A DNA stretch of 64,000 nucleotides from UBA8949 sp942493365 (GCA_942493365.1 OW818697.1:1054001-1118000); one strand, 5' to 3'; shown: positions 25,695 to 33,387, counted from the first letter of the stretch. The notes: generated by a model from the letters alone, not told the origin. Numbers and translations are program-made.

Positions 25695-26057
25695 ATGGCA
25701 GGAGACTTGGTAAACATCCGCTTGTCGAAAAAAGCCAATGAAGTAGCTGAGATTATGGCGACAACCGGTTATTTCGACTTTGCGCTCACAGCTGCGAAGT
25801 TTGCACTTGCATACGCCATTAAGAACCATTTTAACGAGATCAACCCAGCATCGTACTCCGTCCCTGACAGCGATGGTAGTAATTATGGTATAGGCAGTCT
25901 AGATAGCGACGGCCAACTGGCGATACTGTTAAGAGCGATCTATCCAGAAACTACCACGCCATATCTGTACGCTCGTGCATTGATGGTATTTGGCCTTTTA
26001 AAGCTAGGAGAACGAATTGAACGTGAAGGCTTGCAGTCTATTAGCGTTTTCTTATAG
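25695..26057 (+). CDS. Small protein at the end of the methylase-helicase operon, DndE-like by position
   Basis: A 120-residue protein preceded by GGAGGTATAAAGAA. It begins MAGDLVNIRLSKKANEVAEI, like an Arc/ribbon-helix-helix strand and helix, followed by FDFALTAAKFALAYAIK and a final helix (ARALMVFGLLKLGERIERE). The IRLS-then-helix start and the place after a DndD-type gene recall DndE, a small DNA-binding protein of the Dnd system, but the similarity is not strong enough for me to assert it. It is the last gene before an operon break. Confidence 0.6.
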   Translation: MAGDLVNIRLSKKANEVAEIMATTGYFDFALTAAKFALAYAIKNHFNEINPASYSVPDSDGSNYGIGSLDSDGQLAILLRAIYPETTTPYLYARALMVFGLLKLGERIEREGLQSISVFL

Positions 26058-26379
26058 CGATTATTTATTTGGAAATGTGGTGTAGTGCTTAAAGGATAAC
26101 TCAAATACAGACGAACATAATTGAATCTCATCATAGTTCAGTATCCTCATTGTGAAGACGGGGGTAAAGTACTTGATTATAGAAATTCCAGTAACTTTCA
26201 GATCGGATGAAAAGGGTTGTTTTGATATGGAATGCCTCAAAATAATCTCTGCCAATTTAATCGAGGTTAATTGGATAGAAACAACCGAAAAATTAACAGC
26301 TGCTGAGCTTGGTTCATTTTTACTCTGCTTCTTGAAAAAAGACTTGCAAAGTACTATTATAATATCTGAGGTAAATTTT
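26058..26379. other. Gap between the methylase-helicase operon and the Panacea gene
   Basis: An in-frame extension of the Panacea gene reaches back to 26152, but it has no convincing ribosome site and its sequence does not look like part of that family. A TATAAT lies at 26358-26363, very close to the ATG at 26380. I see no other gene. Confidence 0.4.
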
Positions 26380-26829
26380 ATGGCAAGCATAAATGATGTT
26401 GCTAACTGGTTTCTAGCAAAAGAATCCATGACGCCAAAGAAACTTCATAAATTGTGTTATTATTCAAAGGCTTGGTCTTTGGCTTTGTATAACAAACAGT
26501 TTTTTCCAGAACGTTTTCAGGCTTGGATACATGGTCCTGCTTCAACTTTATTATACTCACGCTTTCATGATCAAGGATGGGAACCAATTCCTCAATTTGC
26601 TGATGTGCTCTCCGATTTTACACCAGAAGAAATTGAATTACTTGATGCTATTTGGAATACATACGGAAAATATAGTGGTGACCAACTCGAAATAATTACG
26701 CATAATGAAGAGCCTTGGCAAAAAACTAGATCTGGGCTTCCCGATTTTGCTCCATCCTCAAAATATATATCGGATGAGGATATGAGGAGTTACTATTTAA
26801 ACGAATATCAAAAAGAGCAAAATGTTTAA
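26380..26829 (+). CDS. Panacea-domain (DUF4065) antitoxin
   Basis: I start at the ATG at 26380 (MASINDVANWFL), where the family normally begins; GAGG lies about nine bases upstream. The 149-residue protein shows the DUF4065/SocA-like pattern: MTPKKLHKLCYYSKAWSLAL, then FQAWIHGPASTLLYSRF and FTPEEIELLDAIWNTYGKYS. The Panacea domain is a widely swapped antitoxin domain that neutralises unrelated toxins encoded next to it. The next gene starts three bases after this stop, so the two form a probable toxin-antitoxin pair. Confidence 0.88.
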   Translation: MASINDVANWFLAKESMTPKKLHKLCYYSKAWSLALYNKQFFPERFQAWIHGPASTLLYSRFHDQGWEPIPQFADVLSDFTPEEIELLDAIWNTYGKYSGDQLEIITHNEEPWQKTRSGLPDFAPSSKYISDEDMRSYYLNEYQKEQNV

Positions 26830-26832
26830 GTT

Positions 26833-27465
26833 ATGGTAAACTTACCAAATAGCGATAGCAAAATTACTAGTTCCTTAAAACCTCAGCTTATTTCTCAAGA
26901 TACAATTAGCAAAAAAATTGACAAATTTAGTATAAATTTCTCATTTTCGCTCTTCAATCGAAACCATAGAGCATTTAATCTTGGTTGTCACCGATCATTA
27001 CCAATTGCGGTTTGTGGCAATTGGTTTATTGATGTTTTTGACACCTTGCAGGAAATTTCTAAATATACGCCCTCTCAATTGGTAAATGGAGAAGGAAAAA
27101 CAAAGTATGGAATTCATCCTTTACGAGAATCAGCAAACTTTAATTTAGATTTAATATTCGGTAAAGAGACGGCTAAACAGTTGTCTCGGGAAAATTTTTA
27201 TCAAGTTGAAGTTCTCGCTAAAAAAAGCAAGGGTCGGATACATTTCTATATAGTTGCTAGTACGCTCTTTATTGTGCTTCTTGACCCTTATCATAATATG
27301 TACAATTCGCCAGGTTATGAAGGAGTTCAGTCATTCTTCAATCCAATAACATGTTATGAACAGCAAATTAATAATTATTTGGAGCTTCAACAAAAATTCG
27401 ATCAACTTCTTTATGATTACAAGGAGATGGAGCAACTTCTTGATGAAAAAACAAAACCTTTATAA
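26833..27465 (+). CDS. Candidate toxin paired with the Panacea antitoxin
   Basis: A 210-residue protein starting three bases after the Panacea gene. I do not recognise the family. It has a mixed alpha/beta middle with FSLFNRNHRAFNLGCHRSL, GNWFIDVFDTLQEISKY, YGIHPLRESANFN and VEVLAKKSKGRIHFYIV, and a long C-terminal coiled coil (YLELQQKFDQLLYDYKEMEQ). No transmembrane segment is obvious, though VASTLFIVLLD is hydrophobic. Translation coupling and position mark it as the toxin. The mode of action is unknown. Confidence 0.65.
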   Translation: MVNLPNSDSKITSSLKPQLISQDTISKKIDKFSINFSFSLFNRNHRAFNLGCHRSLPIAVCGNWFIDVFDTLQEISKYTPSQLVNGEGKTKYGIHPLRESANFNLDLIFGKETAKQLSRENFYQVEVLAKKSKGRIHFYIVASTLFIVLLDPYHNMYNSPGYEGVQSFFNPITCYEQQINNYLELQQKFDQLLYDYKEMEQLLDEKTKPL

Positions 27466-27885
27466 AAAGCCGACACATTTGGGCAAGTTTTTTCTGTGTC
27501 TTGTTTGTGTCTTATTGCCACCAAATGTCACCTAACATGACCACATATCACCAAAAGTACGATCCTCAAGACCGCTGCAAATAGGGCATTGCCTCATATC
27601 ACCAACCATCACCAAACGTAAATATCCTGACTACGGATCAGAAGGATATGGATTCAAGTGTGGTGTTATAACAACAAAAGAGGAAAATCTGTAAATTTAA
27701 ACCTGATCATATTTTTGTTTACACTTTTTGATGATTGTTCAGCCTTTCAAGGCTCGAAAATTCGAGAATAATCATGTAAATGAAAACATCTGTTTTTGTT
27801 TACACAATTCAAGATAATCGAATGCAGAACTAAATTCAAGCTAAAGTGACCAACGTTCGAACACTTCGTATAGCCTTAGATTATA
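27466..27885. other. AT-rich gap with short repeats
   Basis: No gene seen. There are several short TCACCAA copies (for example in 27546-27555 and 27598-27617), two copies of TTTTTGTTTACA about 83 bases apart (near 27713 and 27796), and a CTCGAAAATTCGAG palindrome near 27755. I cannot assign a role. Confidence 0.4.
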
Positions 27886-27914
27886 TTGCAAACGGCTGGC
27901 TGCAGGAGTAAAAT
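27886..27914 (+). promoter_or_regulatory. Antitoxin RNA promoter
   Basis: TTGCAA (27886-27891) and TAAAAT (27909-27914) are separated by exactly 17 bases, a good vegetative promoter reading toward the 3' end of the minus-strand toxin gene. A start near 27921 would give an RNA complementary to the toxin message. Confidence 0.65.
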
Positions 27915-27920
27915 AAAGGC

Positions 27921-28103
27921 ACAGGACATCGCTTGGCGGTGTTCCCCTAAATCACAAGGTAAAAAACCTAAGTAACCGTTGGGATGGCCGTCCCGGCGGT
28001 TACTGCTTTTTGGAGGATTTGACCAGGTAAACTGTGATCACAAGGATCAGGTAAACCATTGCCATAATTTCCATAAGCAACGCCCACTTTCTCGCAGGGG
28101 GCG
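27921..28103 (+). ncRNA. Candidate antisense antitoxin RNA (type I toxin-antitoxin)
   Basis: The transcript expected from the promoter at 27886-27914 would run across the whole toxin gene on the opposite strand. It contains the hairpin GTAACCG / CGGTTAC (27973-28004, with an inner GGGA/TCCC), which is shared with the toxin message, and could end at CGCCC / GGGCG (about 28082-28103) before a CTGTTTG tract. The arrangement matches TxpA/RatA-like and related Firmicutes type I pairs. Exact ends are inferred. Confidence 0.55.
28001..28075 (-). CDS. Type I toxin, small hydrophobic (holin-like) peptide
   Basis: A 24-residue ORF: a short polar start (MEIMA), a membrane-spanning stretch (MVYLILVITVYLV) and a Lys-rich tail (KSSKKQ), the classical make-up of Fst/TxpA/BsrG-type toxins that damage the membrane. 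AAAGTGGG lies upstream of the ATG. Directly after the stop codon comes the GTAACC...GGTTAC hairpin that follows such genes in Firmicutes, and a good antisense promoter faces it. The ORF is too short for automatic calls. On an island, it would act as an addiction module. Confidence 0.65.
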
Positions 28104-28201
28104 CTGTTTGATCAATAGAGTTAAATATATTGATTCAAATAGATTGCACAATTTGCAAAAATAAACTGACTGGCTTTCAGATACTCAAAGGCTGAAATTG
28201 A

Positions 28202-28318
28202 AAGTGACTGTTTATTTCGGATAATCCGCCAACATTGCTGCAGAAGTGACTGCTTATTTCAGATAATCCGCCTACGTTGTCGTTGAAGTGACTGTTTATT
28301 TCGGAAACCTCACCGCCG
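28202..28318. repeat. 42-bp tandem direct repeats, about 2.8 copies
   Basis: Units start at 28202, 28244 and 28286, each with AAGTGACTGTTTATTTCGGA or a close variant, followed in the first two by TAATCCGCC. The third unit degrades after its first 20 bases. An inverted partial copy (AATAAACTGACT) lies upstream near 28161. Repeated terminal motifs like this occur at the ends of IS21-type elements, but no transposase remains here, so it may be an orphan element end or a protein-binding array. Confidence 0.75.
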
Positions 28319-28368
28319 AAACCAATGCATTTTGTTGTTACTGCCTGGATTGGCAATATGGATCAAAA

Positions 28369-28755
28369 TTAAAATCTGAACGATAATAACTGATTCAGAA
28401 ACTCAAATACAGCATTAGCTATTTCTCTTCTGTAAGGTTGGTTCTCACTTATTGTTCCTTCGTAAATTGGATGCAATCCAGCTAGTTTCGCCAATCGATT
28501 TAGAATGCCAACTTGCTGAATTAGTGCGTTATGAGCTGATGTACGACTCAAATCAAATTCTCTGTACTGGGACTGCAAATCTGTCGAGTTGTTGCCACTA
28601 CTTAAATAGACGATGTGATACCCCGTCTCTCTAACGACTGCCTGATGGTATTGTTCGAAAATTGTTAACGCATTGAAGATGTCATCGAGACATTCTTTGT
28701 CATCCTTAAATGAATTGATAAGTATTCTGACAGAGTCTAGACTGATTGCGTGCAT
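28369..28755 (-). CDS. Small cytoplasmic protein, DUF3232-like
   Basis: About 128 residues. The start is unsure: GGAGG is 11 bases before the ATG at 28755 and five before a GTG at 28761. The sequence is helical, with KECLDDIFNALTIFEQYHQA, then LSRTSAHNALIQQVGILNRL and YRREIANAVFEFLNQLL. The SRTSAHNALI..VGILNRL pattern recalls DUF3232, found in clostridial and phage genomes with no known function. It is followed in the same direction by nothing obvious, and lies near the toxin module on the island. Confidence 0.6.
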   Translation of the reverse strand: MHAISLDSVRILINSFKDDKECLDDIFNALTIFEQYHQAVVRETGYHIVYLSSGNNSTDLQSQYREFDLSRTSAHNALIQQVGILNRLAKLAGLHPIYEGTISENQPYRREIANAVFEFLNQLLSFRF

Positions 28756-28820
28756 TTCCACAGGTACCTCCAAGTATGTTCGAAATGGTCTATATTAGGT
28801 AAAATGTAATTATGACATGT

Positions 28821-29042
28821 TCATCTGTTGATGAGCAAATTATACATTTCATATAGAATGAGCGTCCATTCTTGTTCAACGGAACAGATGATCATTTCTT
28901 CATGTTCTGGTGTTAGTTTTGATCGTGCAAGGCCCAAAAGCCTAATCATTTCAAAAACATTCCACTCATTAGTTTGTTCAGCCCTTCTCCTAGCTTTATC
29001 ATATTGGGCCCAAAATTCATCAGGGTACGATCTCTTTTCCAT
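28821..29042 (-). CDS. Small acidic helical protein, unknown
   Basis: I start at the ATG at 29042 (MEKRSYPDEFWAQYDKAR), seven bases after GGAGGG. The 73-residue product is helical and charged, with Trp/Tyr-rich ends (EQEWTLILYEMYNLLIN). It lies 65 bases upstream of the DUF3232-like gene on the same strand and could be cotranscribed. No family recognised. Confidence 0.6.
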   Translation of the reverse strand: MEKRSYPDEFWAQYDKARRRAEQTNEWNVFEMIRLLGLARSKLTPEHEEMIICSVEQEWTLILYEMYNLLINR

Positions 29043-29633
29043 TTTTCCCTCCAATTAACACACGATTTTCATTTTATCACAAGATTTATAGATAGATTTG
29101 TTTAACATTAAAAGTGAAATATCACATGATGCAAAATACATTTATTTATCAAACATATATTGCGATTTTGCGCAAATTTGCATTAAATTAAAGAACATTT
29201 TGCTATTGTTTGTTTTCAGGTAGAAGTAAATTTGATCATTGTTCGCCAATAATACTATGTAATTGGTAATTTGTCTGTCTATGGTGCGATTATGATATTA
29301 AACGTGCATTTATTTAGCATGTTTGACATGGTAATTTCGATAATAAAAGTAATAAAATTAATATATAGCGATATAGTAAACTGATTTAAAGGTATATACA
29401 ATTAAATCATAAGCTAGAATAAATACGCGATAAATGCAAATATCGTTCTAAAAAATTGCGCGTAAATATATAAACTACAAAATCAAAATAACGTTTACAT
29501 AAAAACATTCGACAAAATATAATAAAAAACTTGATTTGCACTATTATTATGTGTAGTATTAATTAAGGCCGATGCTTACTAAGTTAATTGTTATTTCTTA
29601 ATTATCAAGATGATTGTTTTGAGGAGACAATAA
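29043..29633. other. Very AT-rich gap of about 590 bases
   Basis: No ORF of significance. It is among the most AT-rich parts of the window, with many TTTATT/AAATA tracts, and lies between divergent genes (29042 minus, 29634 plus). It may hold promoters, bound by xenogeneic silencers, or be an easily melted origin-like region. I see no iteron set or DnaA-box cluster to support the latter. Confidence 0.4.
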
Positions 29634-30458
29634 ATGAACATTTTAAAATATCTATTTACACCTAATAAAATCAAGAAAAAGGCAAGTATTCAGACAGATG
29701 ATCGAATAGAAAAGCCAAAAGCATTTGTATATATTGATTTTGAACATTGGTACTATTCCTTGAAACGACTGTATAAATGCAGGCCTGATGTTGTCGAATG
29801 GAAGCAAAAAATTGAAAAAAAATATAATCTGAAGAGCATCAATGTTTTTGCTGATTTTAGTGAGTCGGACATTAAATATGAAGTGCAGCCCTTGCGCCAG
29901 ATTACAAATAAAATTATCGAAACGCAAAACATGACTAAATGCGGCAAGAAGGATATGACTGATTTTGTTATGCTTGATGCCATATATCAAAGTGTTGATG
30001 ATCCAAACAGCCCTTCCACCTATATTGTATTTACGGGTGATGGTCATTTTCAATCTGTCGTATCTTATCTAATAAATTGTAAGGGAAAGAAGGTGATCGT
30101 TTACGGAGTTAGGCAGGCGACTAATAGGCAATTGGCGGCGGTTGCTTCAGAATGTATCCAAATTCCGGCAGAAAATGAATTTTCTGAACAGCATATTAAG
30201 ATGATATTTAGCGATTTATACAGCCTATCAGAAAACCAAAGTGGGTTAATATTTCCGACATATTTAAAAACTGTAGAGATAATTTCGAGAAAAAATTCAG
30301 CAAATCCTGATGCTATTAAAGCTGCCTTATCAAACCTGATCAGTAAAGGATATATCCGTAGTGATATTGTAAGACCACGAAAAAATGTTGAATTTAGAGC
30401 GCTTTTTGTTAACTGGGATAGGGTCTACGAGGACGAGGTTTGGACATCAGAGAAATGA
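29634..30458 (+). CDS. NYN-domain (PIN-like) nuclease with C-terminal winged-helix region
   Basis: A 274-residue protein with GAGGAGA upstream. After a basic start it has a NYN/LabA-like domain (about 28-185): first Asp in AFVYIDFEHWYYS, a second acidic cluster in CGKKDMTDFVMLDAIY, a third in IVFTGDGHFQSVVSYL, then KKVIVYG. These four strands and acidic residues form the RNase active site of the NYN/PIN fold. The C-terminal part (YLKTVEIISRKNS, then AIKAALSNLISKGYIRSDIV) resembles a winged helix. Such proteins cut RNA. Its position on the island, with a ParB-HTH gene next, suggests a defence or maintenance role. Confidence 0.85.
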   Translation: MNILKYLFTPNKIKKKASIQTDDRIEKPKAFVYIDFEHWYYSLKRLYKCRPDVVEWKQKIEKKYNLKSINVFADFSESDIKYEVQPLRQITNKIIETQNMTKCGKKDMTDFVMLDAIYQSVDDPNSPSTYIVFTGDGHFQSVVSYLINCKGKKVIVYGVRQATNRQLAAVASECIQIPAENEFSEQHIKMIFSDLYSLSENQSGLIFPTYLKTVEIISRKNSANPDAIKAALSNLISKGYIRSDIVRPRKNVEFRALFVNWDRVYEDEVWTSEK

Positions 30459-30537
30459 AGGGTTGTGATAGTAAATATCAAATCACACAAATGATGTTTA
30501 GTCGTTTTTAAAAATATAATAAGGAGTCGAAGGGAAA

Positions 30538-31278
30538 ATGGCACAGAAAGAATGGAATCTAAATCATAAAAATGCATCGATTAATATTGATCCTGGTGCT
30601 TTAAAACTCAGTTATCCGATGCTTAATTCGGATGTCATCATCAGAAACATTATGCTTAGAAAGACGAAGAACGAAAATAAAATAAACACTGAAGTGCTAG
30701 AAATCGAGAGAGATATGGCATTAATCACGACTAACCATGTAAGACGAAAAAAGTCTATTATTGATACCGCTAGAGATTTGGCATCTCTTAATAAAAAGAT
30801 AAAGCGAATACTTTCGATTGACCCAAACTACTTTGGAGGTTCAAGGAATGTGCGGGTGATATTAGCTATGGTCATTGGCATGAGTGAACGACAGATTGCT
30901 AAGTATATGAGTATTTATAATAACATTCCTGACTCTGTCGCTTCTTTGGTTTCTGCGGCGGATTTGTCAGTTGGAGATGCTGCTGATTTGGCTACTGAAA
31001 TTAGAAAAAACCCTGAAACCCCTGCCGAGGCTATTGTAAAATCCATTATTGGAAGAAAGACCACAGTAAAGACTAATAGAATAACTCTTGACTCTCCTGT
31101 TAAAGTCATCAATATGAGCGACGCTCAGAAGTCAGTTGAGTTCATGAGCCAGGCTCTCAACCTTTTCTGGGGCCTGCAGAAACAATCTCTTTTCACGCTG
31201 TCCAAGTCCGAATGCGAATCGATAGAAACGATTATGTGTAGATTGAATGACGTAAAGGCAAGGAGCAATAATCTCTAA
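30538..31278 (+). CDS. ParB-type helix-turn-helix protein lacking the ParB N-terminal domain
   Basis: A 246-residue protein preceded by AAGGAGTCGAAGGG. The centre reads like the ParB/KorB HTH: NVRVILAMVIGMSERQIAKY, then IPDSVASLVSAADLSVGDAA, then DLATEI. The CTP-binding motif expected in the N-terminal domain of ParB (a GxxRxxA-type box) is not evident; instead residues 1-90 contain RNIMLRKTKNENKINTEVLE. It may bind repeats on the island. It is the last gene before the right attachment site. Confidence 0.65.
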   Translation: MAQKEWNLNHKNASINIDPGALKLSYPMLNSDVIIRNIMLRKTKNENKINTEVLEIERDMALITTNHVRRKKSIIDTARDLASLNKKIKRILSIDPNYFGGSRNVRVILAMVIGMSERQIAKYMSIYNNIPDSVASLVSAADLSVGDAADLATEIRKNPETPAEAIVKSIIGRKTTVKTNRITLDSPVKVINMSDAQKSVEFMSQALNLFWGLQKQSLFTLSKSECESIETIMCRLNDVKARSNNL

Positions 31279-31345
31279 GTAAGACATTTTGATTAAGTTA
31301 TATTAACTGCGTCTCTATAAGTGCGAAAAACAAGTTCAAAAAAAA

Positions 31346-31368
31346 GTGGCACAAAAAGTGGCACAAAA
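31346..31368. promoter_or_regulatory. Arm-type integrase binding site candidate (right)
   Basis: Two copies of GTGGCACAAAA start at 31346 and 31358, 12 bp apart, just inside the right attachment repeat. They mirror the paired TTGGCACA copies at 9244-9262 inside the left end. Confidence 0.6.
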
Positions 31369-31408
31369 TTTTGAAAAAGGCAATTTTTAGACCAAAATTG
31401 AGATAAGA

Positions 31409-31442
31409 AAAACCGCTGCAACCTTACAGTCGCAGCGGTTTA
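31409..31442 (-). terminator. tRNA-Thr terminator
   Basis: AAACCGCTGC (31410-31419) pairs with GCAGCGGTTT (31432-31441), and the minus-strand transcript then runs into a T-run (the AAGAAA on the plus strand). It directly follows the tRNA 3' end. Confidence 0.85.
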
Positions 31443-31495
31443 CGTTATGGAGCCTGTGGACGGATTCGGACCCCCGACCTGCTGATTACAAATCA
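31409..31495 (-). repeat. Right attachment site within the intact tRNA-Thr gene
   Basis: Partner of the repeat at 9031-9117 (83 of 87 bases identical, last 50 identical). It covers the tRNA terminator, the encoded CCA and the tRNA 3' half up to the anticodon arm. The tRNA is complete here. The island therefore spans about 9068-31445, roughly 22.4 kb. Confidence 0.92.
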
Positions 31496-31523
31496 GCTGC
31501 TCTACCAGCTGAGCTACACAGGC
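31448..31523 (-). tRNA. tRNA-Thr (anticodon TGT)
   Basis: A 76-base cloverleaf on the minus strand. The acceptor stem is GCCTGTG / CACAGGC, the D-arm contains AGCTCAGCTGGTAGAGC, the anticodon stem CTGATT / AATCAG encloses TGT, and the T-arm is GGGGGTCCGAATCCGTCC. CCA is encoded at the 3' end. Anticodon UGU reads ACA and other Thr codons. The gene is the integration target of the island and remains intact. Confidence 0.95.
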
Positions 31524-31542
31524 GCGTTTCACAGCATAGTAA

Positions 31543-31571
31543 ATTATCTTAGTTCGGGCCTGTTTTGTCAA
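31543..31571 (-). promoter_or_regulatory. tRNA-Thr promoter
   Basis: On the minus strand a perfect TTGACA (31566-31571) and GATAAT (31543-31548) are separated by 17 bases, placing the start of transcription about 12 bases before the tRNA 5' end. Confidence 0.85.
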
Positions 31572-31588
31572 CCAAAAATTTTCGCTTT

Positions 31589-32941
31589 TCAGCGGAAATC
31601 AATTTTAACTTCGTTGATATCCGGATCGAACCACCAGTGGTCTTCTACGGTCCAGTCCAATTTATTGGGATAAGCGAACACCTTGGCCAGGGCGATGGTA
31701 TCAGTTTTGAGCTGCTTCATGGCCTTCTCCATCGCCTTGGTATCGCTGTTGAGCAAAGTCACAGAGGCTAAGGCGTAGGCTTTCCTGACCATCTCATAGG
31801 ACATGTAGAATCTCTGGATGGCTGTTTTTTGCTCGGCGTCATCGGCCAGCAGGGGGCGAGCAAAGGCATAGACTCTATCAGCAGTTGCCATGTATTTCCA
31901 TTCAGCGAAACCGTGCTCTTTCAGCCAGTTGCCATATTCAAAGGTGCCGTCGGTTCTTTCCGGGACATTCAGGTTGTATACTTCCTTGATGACCGCGACC
32001 CGGTTTGCCTGATCGACAATGGTGAAGTTCCAGCGCAGAACAGATCGGTATTCGCCGGAAAGGCTGTATTGACCAATTGATTCCGGTTTGATGCCGGCCA
32101 TGAAATTGGCTATGGCCAGCGTTTGCTCGGTCGTGGTATTGGTATAAATATTGGACGCTGTATCGATCAGGGTCGGTACTGAGGCCAGCAAACCGTTGGC
32201 TTTAAGTTTGTCGAAAATAGCCACCATCATCTTTTTCTGGCGGTTAACCCGGGACTTGTCATTGGCACCACCCGTTATAACGTCGGTACGCGCGCGCAGA
32301 TAGGCCAGGACTTTCGTGCCGTCCATGTGCTGCATACCCTTTTTGATATAGAAGGTTTTGATATCGACGTCGAAATCGATGCCGCCAATGCTGTCAACCA
32401 GATTGATGACCGTGTCAAATTGCAGGGCGTAATAGTAATCGATGTTGATGCCGCCAAGCATCCATTCGGCTGCCTGGCAGGCTTTATCAAAGCCAGCAGC
32501 GGTGGGCTCTTCGTTGCCACCGTCCATGTTGACCGCGGCGTTTAGCTTGTATATGCCTTTGATGCCTGGCACGTGGGTCAGGGTATCACGGGGCAGGGAG
32601 ATCAGATCGACTGTGCCAGCTTCAAAATTTATCGCGGCAACCATCATGACATCGGCATGAAACATGCTGCCGCTGTATTTCAGACCTTCATCACCATAGC
32701 GATCAAGACCCATCAGCAAGACATTGACAATCTTGGGCTTGGCCTTTTCAGGGATTGGTGTGACGGTGGGTTGATCGTTTGAAGGGGCCGAAGTCGGGGC
32801 GACCGAGGGAAGGGTTGAACTATTGAAAAGCGAGGAGGGATTGATCACGATGGCATAAGTGTATGTGCCGACCACAATCAACCCGATGGCAACGATGCCA
32901 AGAATAATTGACTTGACGATGTGTTTGCGTTTTTGCGGCAT
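31589..32941 (-). CDS. LytR-CpsA-Psr (LCP) family cell wall ligase
   Basis: A 450-residue membrane-anchored enzyme that transfers wall polymers from lipid carriers to peptidoglycan. It has one N-terminal transmembrane helix (about 11-32), a Ser/Pro/Thr linker, then the LCP domain: VLLMGLDRYGDEG, HADVMMVAAIN, SLPRDTLTHVPG, then KLNAAVNMDGG and VLAYLRARTD. The arginines in the SLPRDT and RARTD motifs are the family's phosphate-binding residues. About 190 extra C-terminal residues are of unknown role. AGGAGT lies upstream. It ends just short of the tRNA promoter. Confidence 0.93.
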   Translation of the reverse strand: MPQKRKHIVKSIILGIVAIGLIVVGTYTYAIVINPSSLFNSSTLPSVAPTSAPSNDQPTVTPIPEKAKPKIVNVLLMGLDRYGDEGLKYSGSMFHADVMMVAAINFEAGTVDLISLPRDTLTHVPGIKGIYKLNAAVNMDGGNEEPTAAGFDKACQAAEWMLGGINIDYYYALQFDTVINLVDSIGGIDFDVDIKTFYIKKGMQHMDGTKVLAYLRARTDVITGGANDKSRVNRQKKMMVAIFDKLKANGLLASVPTLIDTASNIYTNTTTEQTLAIANFMAGIKPESIGQYSLSGEYRSVLRWNFTIVDQANRVAVIKEVYNLNVPERTDGTFEYGNWLKEHGFAEWKYMATADRVYAFARPLLADDAEQKTAIQRFYMSYEMVRKAYALASVTLLNSDTKAMEKAMKQLKTDTIALAKVFAYPNKLDWTVEDHWWFDPDINEVKIDFR

Positions 32942-33003
32942 GAGGGTACTCCTAAAACTCTATAATATTTCTTCTTTCTGTATTATATCAAAAATTTAAA
33001 AAA

Positions 33004-33036
33004 AGAAAAGCTCTGGAGAAAATCCCAGAGCTTTTA
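33004..33036 (-). terminator. Rho-independent terminator of the DUF1858 gene
   Basis: AAAAGCTCTGG and CCAGAGCTTTT form an 11-bp stem with a loop of seven bases, with an A-rich plus-strand flank that is the T-run of the minus-strand transcript. Confidence 0.88.
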
Positions 33037-33066
33037 CATTTTGACTACATACGAGAATGTTTTCAG

Positions 33067-33288
33067 CTATACGCCGGCGGCCGGCAAATCTTTAAGCTCA
33101 AAGTAGTTGTTGAGCTCGAAGAGGAGCTGGTCACAGTCGATGCCGTGCACCTGACAGGCTTCTTCAATGTTCTCACCGGACGACATCACACAACCGAGGC
33201 AATGGAGACCGTTCTTAAAAAAGATCGGCACCGTACCCTTGTCCATATTCAGCACATCCGCAATAATCATGTCCTTGGTAATTTTCAT
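33067..33288 (-). CDS. DUF1858-domain protein
   Basis: A 73-residue protein beginning MKITKDMIIADVLNMDKGTV and containing FFKNGLHCLGCVMSSGENIE, with the CxxC pair (HCLGC) typical of DUF1858. That domain occurs alone or fused to hybrid-cluster or iron-sulfur repair proteins, and probably binds a metal or cluster. GGAGGG precedes the ATG. It has its own terminator and no operon partner. Confidence 0.88.
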   Translation of the reverse strand: MKITKDMIIADVLNMDKGTVPIFFKNGLHCLGCVMSSGENIEEACQVHGIDCDQLLFELNNYFELKDLPAAGV

Positions 33289-33387
33289 GTTTGTATCCCT
33301 CCAATAGGTTTCGGCAATGCATTTTGGCTGCCACGTTGATTGTACATCAAAGACCGGCAGACTTCAACGCGCCGGGCGTGCCCGATG

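Noticed and set aside
19046..26057. Dnd phosphorothioation or DISARM system
   Set aside because: No dndA, B or C and no DUF1998 gene; only DndD-like ATPase and a fused PLD-helicase are seen.
26152..26379. N-terminal extension of the Panacea gene
   Set aside because: The upstream part lacks a good ribosome site and the family normally begins at the methionine at 26380.
28202..28318. CRISPR array
   Set aside because: The 42-bp units are contiguous tandem repeats with no spacers and no cas genes nearby.
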